From contig JAIXZU010000021.1 of the NCBI GenBank assembly GCA_027489415.1, positions 1 to 8,345 of the forward strand: 8,345 nt of DNA. Reading direction: 5' to 3'. The notes beneath the pieces were generated by a model that was not told the origin of the DNA, ran no database searches, and worked only from the letters and a program-made list of their open reading frames with translations. A program made the translations under genes and the position numbers. Positions 1 to 6,519 of this stretch are shown in pieces; the first letter of the stretch is position 1, and each line of letters begins with the position of its first letter. The stretch is from Alphaproteobacteria bacterium. GTDB lineage: Bacteria > Pseudomonadota > Alphaproteobacteria > UBA2136 > UBA6156.

Positions 1-170
1 CCACCGGCCCCGCCGAACCCCTGGTTAACGCCCTGAACCACCTCTTAAACACAGCTGCAGTCAAACCGGGTTATATCGTCAATCTCGGCCATGGGCTCAC
101 GCCCCAAACCGTACCTAATAATATTCAAAGAATTGTCGATACTATCCACGCTTGGCAACGCCCAAGCTAA
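1..170 (+). CDS. hemE: uroporphyrinogen decarboxylase, C-terminal end (partial)
   Basis: Only the last 55 codons are present, read from base 3 to the TAA at 168-170; the gene starts left of the window. The segment GYIVNLGHGLTPQTVPNNIQ matches the conserved C-terminal block of HemE (G-x-I-x-N-L-G-H-G-x-x-P-x-T-x-x-x-N), followed by a final amphipathic helix (RIVDTIHAWQRPS). HemE is the cytosolic enzyme that decarboxylates the four acetate side chains of uroporphyrinogen III to give coproporphyrinogen III in haem synthesis. The catalytic N-terminal residues lie outside the window, so activity cannot be judged. In many Alphaproteobacteria hemE neighbours hemJ/hemH and rho, but here the gene on its right is an unrecognised small membrane protein. 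The frame is read directly; the family assignment rests on the NLGHG block. Confidence 0.9.
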   Translation, partial: TGPAEPLVNALNHLLNTAAVKPGYIVNLGHGLTPQTVPNNIQRIVDTIHAWQRPS

Positions 171-190
171 AGCTTACACCTCCTCACAAT

Positions 191-212
191 CCCCCTTGGC
201 AAAACCAGGGGG
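191..212. other. imperfect hairpin between hemE and the small membrane-protein gene
   Basis: CCCCC (191-195) can pair with GGGGG (208-212), continued by TGG/CCA around a CAAAA loop, with one bulged T. No T-run follows on the plus strand, so it is not a convincing terminator. It could be an RNA-stabilising or attenuating hairpin between the two genes. Only the pairing is seen; the role is unknown. Confidence 0.25.
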
Positions 213-231
213 CGGGCGTAGCATTCAATCC

Positions 232-495
232 ATGAGCATGACATGGGCCCCTTCCTCCACATTCCAACGTTACCGTTGGCCGCTGGTGACACTCGGTGCG
301 CTGGCCGGCACCGGCGGCGCCATCATGTTATTCCTGCACCTCATGCAGACCTCAGCCCCCTTCGCTGAAACCGTGGCGAAAATCTCACCGGATATCGCCA
401 ATGCCTTCAGCTGCACGTGTCCGTTCTGTGCAGCCGCCTGTGAACCACCGGCGGACCAGCAGGGCCTCGGCCGCTTCAAAGAATTCCCGATTTAA
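232..495 (+). CDS. small single-pass membrane protein with a four-cysteine cluster
   Basis: I do not recognise this 87-residue protein. Residues about 18-38 form one hydrophobic segment (LVTLGALAGTGGAIMLFLHLM) after a short positively charged N-terminus (QRYRW), consistent with a single membrane anchor. Downstream, residues 61-70 read CTCPFCAAAC, giving four cysteines in a C-x-C-x2-C-x3-C pattern that could bind a metal or form disulfides. The start is uncertain: ATG 232 and ATG 238 are both in frame, and no clear Shine-Dalgarno is present (a G-rich stretch at 208-216 is about 15 bases upstream of ATG 232). It lies 61 bases after hemE on the same strand and could be co-transcribed with it. 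A perfect palindromic terminator begins 16 bases after its stop. A link to haem or metal handling is inference from context only. It could be a spurious reading frame, but frame length, terminator placement and a coherent membrane segment favour a real gene. Confidence 0.55.
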   Translation: MSMTWAPSSTFQRYRWPLVTLGALAGTGGAIMLFLHLMQTSAPFAETVAKISPDIANAFSCTCPFCAAACEPPADQQGLGRFKEFPI

Positions 496-511
496 TCTCT
501 CAAAATGAAAT

Positions 512-531
512 AAGCGGCCCTAGGGCCGCTT
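512..531. terminator. palindromic bidirectional terminator between convergent genes
   Basis: A perfect 20-base palindrome, AAGCGGCCC/TAGGGCCGCTT in outline, sits between the plus-strand small membrane-protein gene and the minus-strand SH3 gene; its last base overlaps the SH3 stop codon. On the minus strand it is followed by TTATTTCATTTT, a fair U-run; on the plus strand only TTACTT follows. It therefore best terminates the comM-SH3 transcript and may also act for the hemE side. Confidence 0.7.
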
Positions 532-1028
532 TACTTCACCATATCAAGGCTACGTTTGTTCACCCATCCCTTGGCTCCGGGCACTTCCACTTTGCAAAGC
601 GTACCCAGTCCTGCAACATCTTCGCATTCATCCATTTCAACCACTACACCGGGCGCAAGGCGGGCCACAATCGTGCTGTCAGCAGTTGCATGGCGGGTCA
701 GGTTCACAGGTACCTTGCCACCCACAAGGCCTGTCACGCGGCGGCTCACCATACCAATGTAGGTCCAGCCTTCCTCGCCTTCCACGTCCTTGATCTTATA
801 ATAGTTATCATACCGCGCCAGCACCTCAACCGGATAACCGGCCCGCTGGTAAATCCATAAAATTGGGTACTGGTTACCCGGCCCGCTACGCACATTGACT
901 TCAGACTTCTTCAAACTGCCATACCACGGGAACTGCGCCACCGCCGGTGCATCCTCGGCATCAGTGGCATATGCGGCACTCGCCGCCATCAGGCATCCAG
1001 CCATCCATAATCCGCGTGTCATCTTCAT
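531..1028 (-). CDS. secreted/periplasmic protein with two SH3-like domains
   Basis: This 165-residue protein starts at ATG 1028. A TTAAGG sequence ends 8 bases upstream and is an acceptable ribosome binding site. Residues 1-21 form a signal peptide (MKMTRG..., hydrophobic core, AYA before the predicted cut), so the protein is probably exported to the periplasm. The first bacterial SH3-like domain covers about 35-95 and carries the diagnostic EVNVRSGPGNQYPILW motif (43-58) and EGWTYIGMVSRR. A more divergent second domain covers about 105-165 (VNLTRHATADSTIVARLAPG, then KGWVNKRSL). Single-domain and tandem proteins of this SH3 type are widespread in Alphaproteobacteria and are thought to contact peptidoglycan or other envelope partners. 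No catalytic domain is present. The gene begins 15 bases after the comM stop on the same strand, so the two are likely one transcript, ending at the palindrome at 512-531. Confidence 0.85.
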   Translation of the reverse strand: MKMTRGLWMAGCLMAASAAYATDAEDAPAVAQFPWYGSLKKSEVNVRSGPGNQYPILWIYQRAGYPVEVLARYDNYYKIKDVEGEEGWTYIGMVSRRVTGLVGGKVPVNLTRHATADSTIVARLAPGVVVEMDECEDVAGLGTLCKVEVPGAKGWVNKRSLDMVK

Positions 1029-1043
1029 GGGGGGAACCTTAAC

Positions 1044-2582
1044 TTACAAAACGCGGTAAGCCAACGCTTCCGCAAGGTGTGGCCGCCGGATATCCGCCTC
1101 ACCCGCAAGGTCGGCAATCGTCCGTGCCACCCTCAAAACCCGGTGGTACCCCCGCGCACTCAAGCCCATTTTTTCCGCTGCGGTTTGCAGCAGCTTTTGT
1201 CCCTCAATGTCTAATGGGCAGAACGTATCCAATAGCTTTCCATTTAACTCGGCATTGCACACCACTTTACCGCTCAAGCCGGAAAACCGCTCGGTTTGGC
1301 GTTGTCGTGCCATCAGCACCCGCGCCGCAACGGTCTCTGTGCCCTCTTTGGCAGGGGGCAGGCTCAGGTCACTCACTTTCATTGCAGGAACACTCACTCT
1401 CAAGTCAAAACGGTCAAGCAACGGGCCGGAAAGGCGCGTGGTATAGTCCTGTCCGCACACCGGCTGTTTTTTGCACCCTTTCTGCGGGTCACCCAAATAC
1501 CCACAAGCGCACGGGTTCATCGCCGCAATCAGCTGAAATCTCGCCGGATAGGTCACATGCGCACTCGCGCGGCTAATCGTGATCGCACCCGTTTCCAACG
1601 GTTGGCGCAAGGTTTCCAGCACGGTACGGGGGAATTCGGGCAACTCATCCATAAACAGCACGCCACGGTGGGCAAGGCTCATTTCCCCGGGCTTGGCTTT
1701 CAGGCCCCCACCGGTTAGCGCCACACTGCTGGCACTGTGGTGCGGGTCACGGAACGGCCGCGCCGTCACTAACCCCCCTTCCGTATCAGCCCCAAGGGTC
1801 CCGGCTACGCTATGGATCATACTCACTTCCAACGCCTCGCTCGGCGTCAGCGGCGGCAGTAATCCCGGCAACCGTGCCGCCAGCATGCTTTTGCCACTGC
1901 CCGGCGGCCCGCTCATCAGCAGGTGGTGCCCGCCCGCCGCAGCAATTTCAGCGGCTCGCTTGGCACCTTCCTGCCCGCGAATGTCGGCAAGGTCACCCCA
2001 ACTGGCCATATCCCGCCCCCGCGCCTGTGGCCTTACGCTGGCCAGCAACTCTTCCCCCCTCAGGTGCCGGATAAGCTGGTGCAAACTCTCCACCCCATAA
2101 ACCGCCATACCACCCCCCATGCTGGAACTCTGCCCCGCCCACGCCGCTTCAGCGCCATTAGCCGCAGGCACCAGCATGGCCGTAGCACCTTGGGCGGCGG
2201 CATGCAGGGCCGCAGGCAGGCACCCCGCCACCGGCCGCACCGTACCATCCAGTCCCAACTCACCCATCGCCACCACGCCTTGCGCACTGTCTTCGGGCAC
2301 AATGCCGAAGGCCAACAGCAGGCCCAGCGCAATCGCAAGGTCAAAGTGGCTCCCATCCTTGGCAAGGTCGGCAGGGCTCAGGTTTACGGTCACGCGCTTG
2401 TCCGGCAAACTGATACCCAGCGCATGGAACGCCCCACGCACGCGGTCTCGGCTCTCCTTAACCGCATTGCTGGGCAGCCCGATGATGAAAATCCCCTGAA
2501 TGCCCCCCGTCACCTGTACTTCCACCTGCACGGGCAAACCATGCAATCCTTGCAGCGCGAGAGTCTGTACATGGGCAACCAT
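1044..2582 (-). CDS. comM: ComM/YifB-family Mg-chelatase-like AAA+ ATPase
   Basis: This 512-residue protein has the usual ComM length and architecture. An N-terminal Lon-protease-like fold domain covers about 1-175 (MVAHVQTLALQGL..., IIGLPSNAVKESRDRVRGA, RVTVNLSPADLAKDGSHFDL, GELGLDGTVRPV). An AAA+ ATPase domain follows with Walker A GPPGSGKS at 225-232 and Walker B VLFMDE at 308-313. A cysteine cluster lies at 358, 360, 370 and 376 (NPCACGY...GC...VCG). The SGPLLDRFDL sensor block is at 385-394, followed by a Mg-chelatase-type C-terminal domain. ComM homologues are hexameric helicases that promote branch migration when transformed DNA is integrated; the role in this organism is inferred. ATG 2582 was chosen because MVAxVxT is the usual alphaproteobacterial start. 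The frame stays open upstream to 2729, but that extension is low-complexity and unlike the family. A weak AAGGA lies only 2 bases from the ATG. Confidence 0.93.
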   Translation of the reverse strand: MVAHVQTLALQGLHGLPVQVEVQVTGGIQGIFIIGLPSNAVKESRDRVRGAFHALGISLPDKRVTVNLSPADLAKDGSHFDLAIALGLLLAFGIVPEDSAQGVVAMGELGLDGTVRPVAGCLPAALHAAAQGATAMLVPAANGAEAAWAGQSSSMGGGMAVYGVESLHQLIRHLRGEELLASVRPQARGRDMASWGDLADIRGQEGAKRAAEIAAAGGHHLLMSGPPGSGKSMLAARLPGLLPPLTPSEALEVSMIHSVAGTLGADTEGGLVTARPFRDPHHSASSVALTGGGLKAKPGEMSLAHRGVLFMDELPEFPRTVLETLRQPLETGAITISRASAHVTYPARFQLIAAMNPCACGYLGDPQKGCKKQPVCGQDYTTRLSGPLLDRFDLRVSVPAMKVSDLSLPPAKEGTETVAARVLMARQRQTERFSGLSGKVVCNAELNGKLLDTFCPLDIEGQKLLQTAAEKMGLSARGYHRVLRVARTIADLAGEADIRRPHLAEALAYRVL

Positions 2583-2630
2583 AGTCCTTGAATACCATTG
2601 CCTTATGCCTGCCGCCATAGGGGTGGGGCC

Positions 2631-2651
2631 GCCACCGCCCATTGCGGTGGC
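2631..2651. other. 8-bp inverted repeat in the comM 5' leader
   Basis: GCCACCGC (2631-2638) pairs perfectly with GCGGTGGC (2644-2651) around a five-base loop. It lies about 50 bases upstream of the comM start in the divergent comM/lipoprotein intergenic region. There is no T-run on either side. It could be a stem in the comM leader RNA or a dyad for a regulator. Only the pairing is seen. Confidence 0.35.
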
Positions 2652-2671
2652 AGTCAACGCAGGGCAGCGGC

Positions 2672-2700
2672 TTGACGTCCCACCCGCACGGGAGTGAGAT
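2672..2700 (+). promoter_or_regulatory. candidate promoter for the lipoprotein gene
   Basis: TTGACG (2672-2677) matches five of six bases of the sigma-70 -35 box. At 17 bases spacing the -10 position is TGAGAT (2695-2700), which is poor; the better -10-like GATAAA (2698-2703) would need a 20-base spacer. Position and orientation fit the gene at 2745. The -35 box is good and the -10 doubtful. Confidence 0.3.
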
Positions 2701-2744
2701 AAATCCAGAACAAGCCCATCAGCCCGCAATCAAAAGGATGCCCG

Positions 2745-3191
2745 ATGCCCCATAATCCCCCCGGATTCATCCTGCGCAGCCTCTGTGTACTGGTGTGCTT
2801 TACCATCGCAGGCTGTGCGCAGTCCATTACGTCCGGCCAGAAGGCGGAGCTCAACGCCTATCGCACGAAAGGCATGGAAGTCACGGAAAAGGACCCCGAC
2901 GTCGCCAAAGCCCTCGGCATCCTCCCCGGCGGCGGGTCGTTTTATGTGGGGGACTACCGCTCCGGTATCATCAACCTCATCCTCTGGCCCACCTCGATAA
3001 TCTGGGACCCCATCAGCGGCAGCAACGGCGCTATCGCCGCCAACTACCGCGCCACCCGCCAGGCGGTGGATAATTCCCGCGGCGCCGCCATGCACGACAT
3101 CAACACGCGCTTCGAGCAAGGCGAACTCACCGAAACCGAATATCTCACGGAACGGGAACGGATTGAGCGCAAATACGCCCCCGAACTCTAG
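2745..3191 (+). CDS. lipoprotein with TM2-like motif and SHOCT-like tail
   Basis: This 148-residue protein starts at ATG 2745; AAAGGA at 2733-2738 is a good ribosome binding site with 6 bases spacing. The N-terminus is a lipoprotein signal: a hydrophobic stretch ends in the lipobox I-A-G-C with the acylated cysteine at 24, predicting attachment to a membrane outside the cytoplasm. Residues about 55-92 (ALGILPGGGSFYVGDYRSGIINLILWPTSIIW) resemble the TM2 domain core, with the typical G-G-x-x-F-Y-x-G-x-x-x-x-G-I pattern. The C-terminal part (121-141, RFEQGELTETEYLTERERI) resembles the short SHOCT motif (small helix, G-x-[IL]-[ST]-x-x-E-[FY]). Exact function is unknown; such proteins are often called TM2 or hypothetical lipoproteins. 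It is divergently transcribed from comM, and I see no terminator directly after its stop. Confidence 0.8.
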   Translation: MPHNPPGFILRSLCVLVCFTIAGCAQSITSGQKAELNAYRTKGMEVTEKDPDVAKALGILPGGGSFYVGDYRSGIINLILWPTSIIWDPISGSNGAIAANYRATRQAVDNSRGAAMHDINTRFEQGELTETEYLTERERIERKYAPEL

Positions 3192-3217
3192 GCCACAATC
3201 CAGTAAAATTACGCCTC

Positions 3218-3246
3218 TTGCCTTGCTCCAACCTTACGGGTACGCT
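3218..3246 (+). promoter_or_regulatory. weak candidate promoter for the 71-residue protein gene
   Basis: TTGCCT (3218-3223, four of six bases of the -35 consensus) is followed after exactly 17 bases by TACGCT (3241-3246, three of six of the -10). It would give a leader of about 105 bases before ATG 3360. The gene could instead be read through from the lipoprotein gene, since no terminator is visible between them. Confidence 0.25.
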
Positions 3247-3297
3247 TTCCTCAGCTTGCCAAAGGGCACCAAGCCGTCCACAACAGCCCCGCCATCC

Positions 3298-3325
3298 GCC
3301 TGCCCAATCCGCAGGCACCAGTGCC
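3298..3325 (+). promoter_or_regulatory. overlapping, mutually exclusive hairpins in the leader of the 71-residue protein gene
   Basis: GCCTGC (3298-3303) pairs with GCAGGC (3311-3316) around a seven-base loop. GGCA (3314-3317) can instead pair with TGCC (3322-3325) around CCAG. Both stems use 3314-3316, so only one can form at a time. The pair lies 25 bases before the strong ribosome binding site GGAGGA. This is a possible regulatory leader, but short stems are common in GC-rich DNA. Confidence 0.25.
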
Positions 3326-3359
3326 ACCTGTATTCCAAATCCCTTTTCCGGAGGAAACC

Positions 3360-3575
3360 ATGACCAATGAAATCCAGAATACCGCCCGCCACCACATCAG
3401 TGCGCAGGCGCAGGCAGCCCTCGCTGCCATGAAACCTGCCCCGGTCATCGCTCCCATCGACAAACCTGCCGATGGAACCGAAGAACCGTTGGTAATGTCC
3501 CCGCCCATGCAGATTGCCTTCTCGGCACGCGGCAAGGGCAGGAAGAGCCACGGCAAGGCCTTCGTCAGGGACTAA
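3360..3575 (+). CDS. small protein with basic C-terminal tail, unknown function
   Basis: I do not recognise this 71-residue protein. The start is well supported: GGAGGA at 3350-3355 lies 4 bases before ATG 3360, the best ribosome binding site in the window, and favours this start over an in-frame ATG at 3321. The first half is alanine- and glutamine-rich and likely helical (ISAQAQAALAAMKPAP). The middle is proline-rich (PAPVIAPIDKPADG, EEPLVMSPPMQ). The end is strongly basic (ARGKGRKSHGKAFVRD), which could bind nucleic acid. There is no signal peptide or membrane segment, so it is probably cytosolic. A textbook terminator begins 33 bases after the stop, so the gene ends a transcription unit. 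The strong ribosome binding site and terminator make a real, possibly well-expressed protein likely despite the lack of a known family. Confidence 0.7.
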   Translation: MTNEIQNTARHHISAQAQAALAAMKPAPVIAPIDKPADGTEEPLVMSPPMQIAFSARGKGRKSHGKAFVRD

Positions 3576-3607
3576 CCGAAAACCGGCCAAGGTCTCGCGT
3601 ACCGGCC

Positions 3608-3637
3608 AAGCCGCCCTCTCCGGAGGGCGGCTTTTTT
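3608..3637 (+). terminator. strong rho-independent terminator
   Basis: GCCGCCCTC (3610-3618) pairs with GAGGGCGGC (3623-3631) around a TCCG loop, making a stable C(UNCG)G-type tetraloop, followed by TTTTTT (3632-3637). Two upstream A bases (3608-3609) extend the stem into the T-run. It ends the transcript of the 71-residue protein gene and isolates lepA from upstream transcription. Confidence 0.92.
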
Positions 3638-3648
3638 GTATTCCCCCC

Positions 3649-3675
3649 GTTCCTCGTTCCTTGTTCCTCGTTCCG
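3649..3675 (+). repeat. pyrimidine-rich heptamer tandem repeat before lepA
   Basis: Four near-identical units are read in a row: GTTCCTC, GTTCCTT, GTTCCTC, GTTCCG. They fill the space between the upstream terminator and the lepA start. The tract is almost free of purines other than the repeated G, so it contains no Shine-Dalgarno. Such short tandem units can expand or contract by slippage, changing spacing upstream of lepA. A role in S1-type ribosome loading or in promoter spacing is inference. Confidence 0.6.
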
Positions 3676-3689
3676 TTCTCTGCTAAACA
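3661..3689 (+). promoter_or_regulatory. speculative promoter giving a near-leaderless lepA transcript
   Basis: TTGTTC (3661-3666) and TAAACA (3684-3689) are separated by 17 bases; each matches its sigma-70 box in only three positions. Transcription from it would begin at about the lepA ATG (3696). That would explain why no ribosome binding site precedes lepA. The boxes are weak and this is offered as a possibility only. Confidence 0.2.
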
Positions 3690-3695
3690 CACCCC

Positions 3696-5522
3696 ATGAC
3701 CCGTAAACCGCTCTCCCACATCCGCAATTTCAGCATCATCGCGCATATCGACCACGGTAAGTCGACCCTCGCCGACCGCCTCCTCGAGGTCACCGGTACC
3801 ATCGACAAGCGCGTCATGAAGGACCAGATGATGGACACCATGGAAATCGAGCGTGAGCGCGGCATTACCATTAAGGCCAACGCCACCCGCCTGCATTTCA
3901 AGGCAGCGGACGGTGTCACCTACCAGATGAACTTCATCGACACTCCCGGCCACGTGGACTTCGCCTACGAAGTCTCCCGCTCCCTCACCGCCTGCGAAGG
4001 CGCGCTCTTGGTGGTGGACGCCGCCCAAGGCGTGGAAGCCCAAACCCTCGCCAACGTCTACACGGCGATAGACAACAACCTCGAAATCCTCCCGGTCCTG
4101 AATAAAATCGACCTCCCCTCCGCCGAACCGGAAAAGGTCAAGAAACAGATCGAGGACCTCATCGGCCTCCCGGCGGACGACGCCCTCCCCTGCTCCGCCA
4201 AAACCGGCATGGGCGTGGAAGCCATCCTCCAAGCGATTGTCGACAAGGTCCCACCCCCGCAGGGAGACCCCGAAGCCCCCACCAAGGGCCTGCTGGTGGA
4301 TGCCTGGTACGACAACTACCTCGGCGTCGTCGTCCTCGTCCGCCTGCTGGACGGCTCCCTGACCCGTGGCTCGAAAATCAAACTGATGAACGCGGACCGC
4401 ACCTACGTCATCGACCGCGTCGGTATCCTCCACCCGCAGGAAGCCCAGCGCTTCCGCGCCGTGGAAACCCTCCACGCCGGTGAAGTCGGCGTCTTCACCG
4501 CTGCCATGAAGGAAGTTGCGGATGCGCAAGTCGGAGATACGATTGCCGACTTCACCGCCGCCAACCAGGGGCTGATGACCCCCCTCCCCGGCTTCAAGCA
4601 GGTGCCGCCAATGGTCTTCTGCGGCCTGTACCCAACGGAAGGCGACGACTACGAAAAACTGAAGGACGCCCTCGCCAAACTGCGCCTGAACGACACCAGC
4701 TTCACCTACATCAACGAGCACTCCCCCGCCCTCGGCCACGGCTTCCGCTGCGGCTTCTTGGGGCTCTTGCACATGGATATCATCCAGACGCGCCTCGAGC
4801 GGGAATACAACCTCGACCTCGTCACCACCGCCCCCAACGTCGTCTATCAGGTCAGAAAAACGGACGGCACCCTCATCGACGTTGAAAAACCCTCAGACCT
4901 CCCGGACAACGCCCAGATCGACGAAATGCTCGAACCCTTCATCAAGGCCACCATCATGGTGCCGGATGAATATCTGGGTCCGGTCATGAACCTTTGTCAG
5001 GAAAAACGCGGCATTCAGCTCAACCTCGCGTGGCACGGCACCCGCGCCATGCTCACCTACCGCCTGCCGCTCAACGAAGTGGTGCTGGACTTCAACGACC
5101 GCCTGAAATCCATGACCCGCGGCTACGCGAGCTTCGACTACGCGCCGGACGGCTTCGAAGCCGGAGACCTCGTCAAGGTCAACATCCTCATCAATGCCGA
5201 ACCGGTGGACGCCTTCACCATGGTCGTGCACCGCTACATGGCCGAAACCCGTGGCCGCGCCCTCATTTCCAAAATGAAGGAACTCATCCCGCGCCAACTG
5301 TTCGATGTCGCTCTCCAGGCCGCAATCGGCGGAAAAATCATTGCACGTGAAACGGTAAAAGCCGTGCGCAAGGACGTCACCGCCAAGTGCTACGGCGGGG
5401 ACATCACCCGCAAGCGCAAGCTCCTCGACAAGCAAAAAGAAGGTAAAAAGCGCATGAAGTCCATGGGGTCAGTCGACATCCCCCAGGAAGCCTTCCTCGC
5501 CGCCCTCCGCCTCAACGATTAA
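3696..5522 (+). CDS. lepA: elongation factor 4 (LepA), ribosome-associated GTPase
   Basis: This 608-residue protein is full length for LepA. It is a translational GTPase that acts on the ribosome during initiation/elongation and possibly back-translocation. All G motifs are visible: G1 AHIDHGKST (16-24), G2 region RGITIKA (55-61), G3 DTPGH (82-86), G4 NKID (136-139) and G5 SAK (167-169). The elongation-factor beta-barrel domain follows, then domain III (LGHGFRCGFLGLLHMDIIQTRLEREY). The LepA-specific C-terminal domain shows the family signature AKCYGGDITRKRKLLDKQKEGKKRMK and ends PQEAFLAALRLND. The start SHIRNFSIIAHIDHGK agrees with alphaproteobacterial LepA. No Shine-Dalgarno is present; the upstream 50 bases are a pyrimidine-rich repeat. 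The gene is flanked by terminators on both sides, so it is probably monocistronic. Long antisense reading frames across it reflect its GC-rich codons. Confidence 0.98.
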   Translation: MTRKPLSHIRNFSIIAHIDHGKSTLADRLLEVTGTIDKRVMKDQMMDTMEIERERGITIKANATRLHFKAADGVTYQMNFIDTPGHVDFAYEVSRSLTACEGALLVVDAAQGVEAQTLANVYTAIDNNLEILPVLNKIDLPSAEPEKVKKQIEDLIGLPADDALPCSAKTGMGVEAILQAIVDKVPPPQGDPEAPTKGLLVDAWYDNYLGVVVLVRLLDGSLTRGSKIKLMNADRTYVIDRVGILHPQEAQRFRAVETLHAGEVGVFTAAMKEVADAQVGDTIADFTAANQGLMTPLPGFKQVPPMVFCGLYPTEGDDYEKLKDALAKLRLNDTSFTYINEHSPALGHGFRCGFLGLLHMDIIQTRLEREYNLDLVTTAPNVVYQVRKTDGTLIDVEKPSDLPDNAQIDEMLEPFIKATIMVPDEYLGPVMNLCQEKRGIQLNLAWHGTRAMLTYRLPLNEVVLDFNDRLKSMTRGYASFDYAPDGFEAGDLVKVNILINAEPVDAFTMVVHRYMAETRGRALISKMKELIPRQLFDVALQAAIGGKIIARETVKAVRKDVTAKCYGGDITRKRKLLDKQKEGKKRMKSMGSVDIPQEAFLAALRLND

Positions 5523-5525
5523 TTA

Positions 5526-5550
5526 TAAGCCCCGTTTAGGGGCTTATTTT
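5526..5550. terminator. convergent terminator shared by lepA and the abi gene
   Basis: TAAGCCCC (5526-5533) pairs with GGGGCTTA (5539-5546) around GTTTA, followed on the plus strand by TTTT (5547-5550). It starts 3 bases after the lepA stop. The minus-strand abi stop codon (5549-5551) overlaps its T-run. For the minus strand the downstream tract (TATAATTAAT) is a weaker U-run, so it probably serves both genes. Confidence 0.85.
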
Positions 5551-6499
5551 AAGCAGCAGCACGTGGCTCAAGTGCCGCCAATAAAGCAGGCTCTTGTTGT
5601 ACTGGAGTTGGGCATGCCATTTCAAAAATTTTGGCCGGATCATCATTGAAACCAAGCCATCTATGATCAACTTGCGGGAAGTCAGCCAACAGCTTGAGAA
5701 ATAATTTTCTCCAATGACTGCCGGGGGCAATTGTTTCCAGAAGAATGACAAATACTAAGGCTCGTGATGCGAAGCCTGAGGTATCAACTTTCTCAAAAGC
5801 TTTGCCACGCTTACCATTTGTAATTCGTAGAAGTTTAGGCATTGCTCGAGTCCAAAGCTGGCTATGATGTGCACATATGTTCCTAACAATATGGATTGCT
5901 TGAAACCAGCTAGCTAATACGTCTCGGTGAATTCCATATTCTGCCGTAACAGCCCGTTGCCAATCTTCAGAAAGATTTTTGAATGCTTTAGAAATTGGGC
6001 CAAATGATAAAATTTCTTGAATCATCCAAAATGGCGGAAGGGTGTATTCTGGATGTTTAAGCTTAAAGTTTTCAATAAATGTATCTTTGCTATCAGCAAA
6101 CGCATCTGCACAAGATTCCATAAATTCTGAATGATAATTCTGATCTTTAAAATGAGCAGGTTTCATATACCAAAATGGATCGTTAGTAGCCGTTGAAATA
6201 GCAGTACACATATTTGCTTTAAGTGCTACTTCAATACGTTCAACTGCATCCATAGTGAGTAACCGTAATTTACGGTCAAAAATATAAAAACCAAGTACTT
6301 GATCAAAGGTTGTACCTTCTGCAAGCTGATGAGTTGTATGATCTTCAGTTAAAACATACGAATAACCCTTCAATCGGTAATATCCAATATTATGAAGACG
6401 ATGCTCTGCTTTATTTCTATCAGGAACTACCATTCCGCGTGAAATAAAAAGATCGACCATTGCGGCCGGAGTTAGGGGGGGCTTAAGAAAATCTACCAT
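5549..6499 (-). CDS. Abi_2/AbiD-AbiF-family HEPN abortive-infection protein
   Basis: This 316-residue protein matches the Abi_2 (AbiD/AbiF) family by its conserved blocks: KPPLT and a helix near the N-terminus, RLHNIGYYRLKGYSY (34-48), FDRKLRLLTMDAVERIEVALK (74-94), and VRNICAHHSQLW (205-216). RNICAH (206-211) is the R-x4-H catalytic motif of HEPN ribonucleases, with R206 and H211 intact. Family members are phage-defence toxins thought to cleave RNA in infected cells. ATG 6499 fits the family start; an in-frame TTG at 6520 would add seven residues inside the terminator of the upstream RNA. No Shine-Dalgarno precedes the ATG, so translation is probably weak. The gene is AT-rich (21/60 G/C in 6061-6120) beside neighbours near 60-67%, a sign of horizontal transfer. 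A structured RNA with its own terminator lies just upstream on the same strand. The family is confident; the exact subfamily (AbiD or AbiF) is not. Confidence 0.9.
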   Translation of the reverse strand: MVDFLKPPLTPAAMVDLFISRGMVVPDRNKAEHRLHNIGYYRLKGYSYVLTEDHTTHQLAEGTTFDQVLGFYIFDRKLRLLTMDAVERIEVALKANMCTAISTATNDPFWYMKPAHFKDQNYHSEFMESCADAFADSKDTFIENFKLKHPEYTLPPFWMIQEILSFGPISKAFKNLSEDWQRAVTAEYGIHRDVLASWFQAIHIVRNICAHHSQLWTRAMPKLLRITNGKRGKAFEKVDTSGFASRALVFVILLETIAPGSHWRKLFLKLLADFPQVDHRWLGFNDDPAKIFEMACPTPVQQEPALLAALEPRAAA

Positions 6500-6519
6500 T
6501 TGGGCAATAATATATATCA

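Noticed and set aside
1923..2591. 222-codon plus-strand frame inside comM
   Set aside because: It is antisense to well-conserved comM coding sequence and gives a low-complexity R/H/P-rich product with no recognisable domain.
2583..2729. N-terminal extension of ComM by 49 residues
   Set aside because: The extension is Gly/Pro-rich and unlike ComM proteins, which begin near MVAxVxT. It also contains the 8-bp inverted repeat of the leader.
3234..4772. 512-codon open frame on the minus strand across the 3360 gene and lepA
   Set aside because: It lies opposite clearly coding lepA sequence, has a repetitive Gly/Val/Asp/His-rich composition typical of reading C-ending codons in reverse, and crosses a strong terminator. 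It is a codon-bias shadow.
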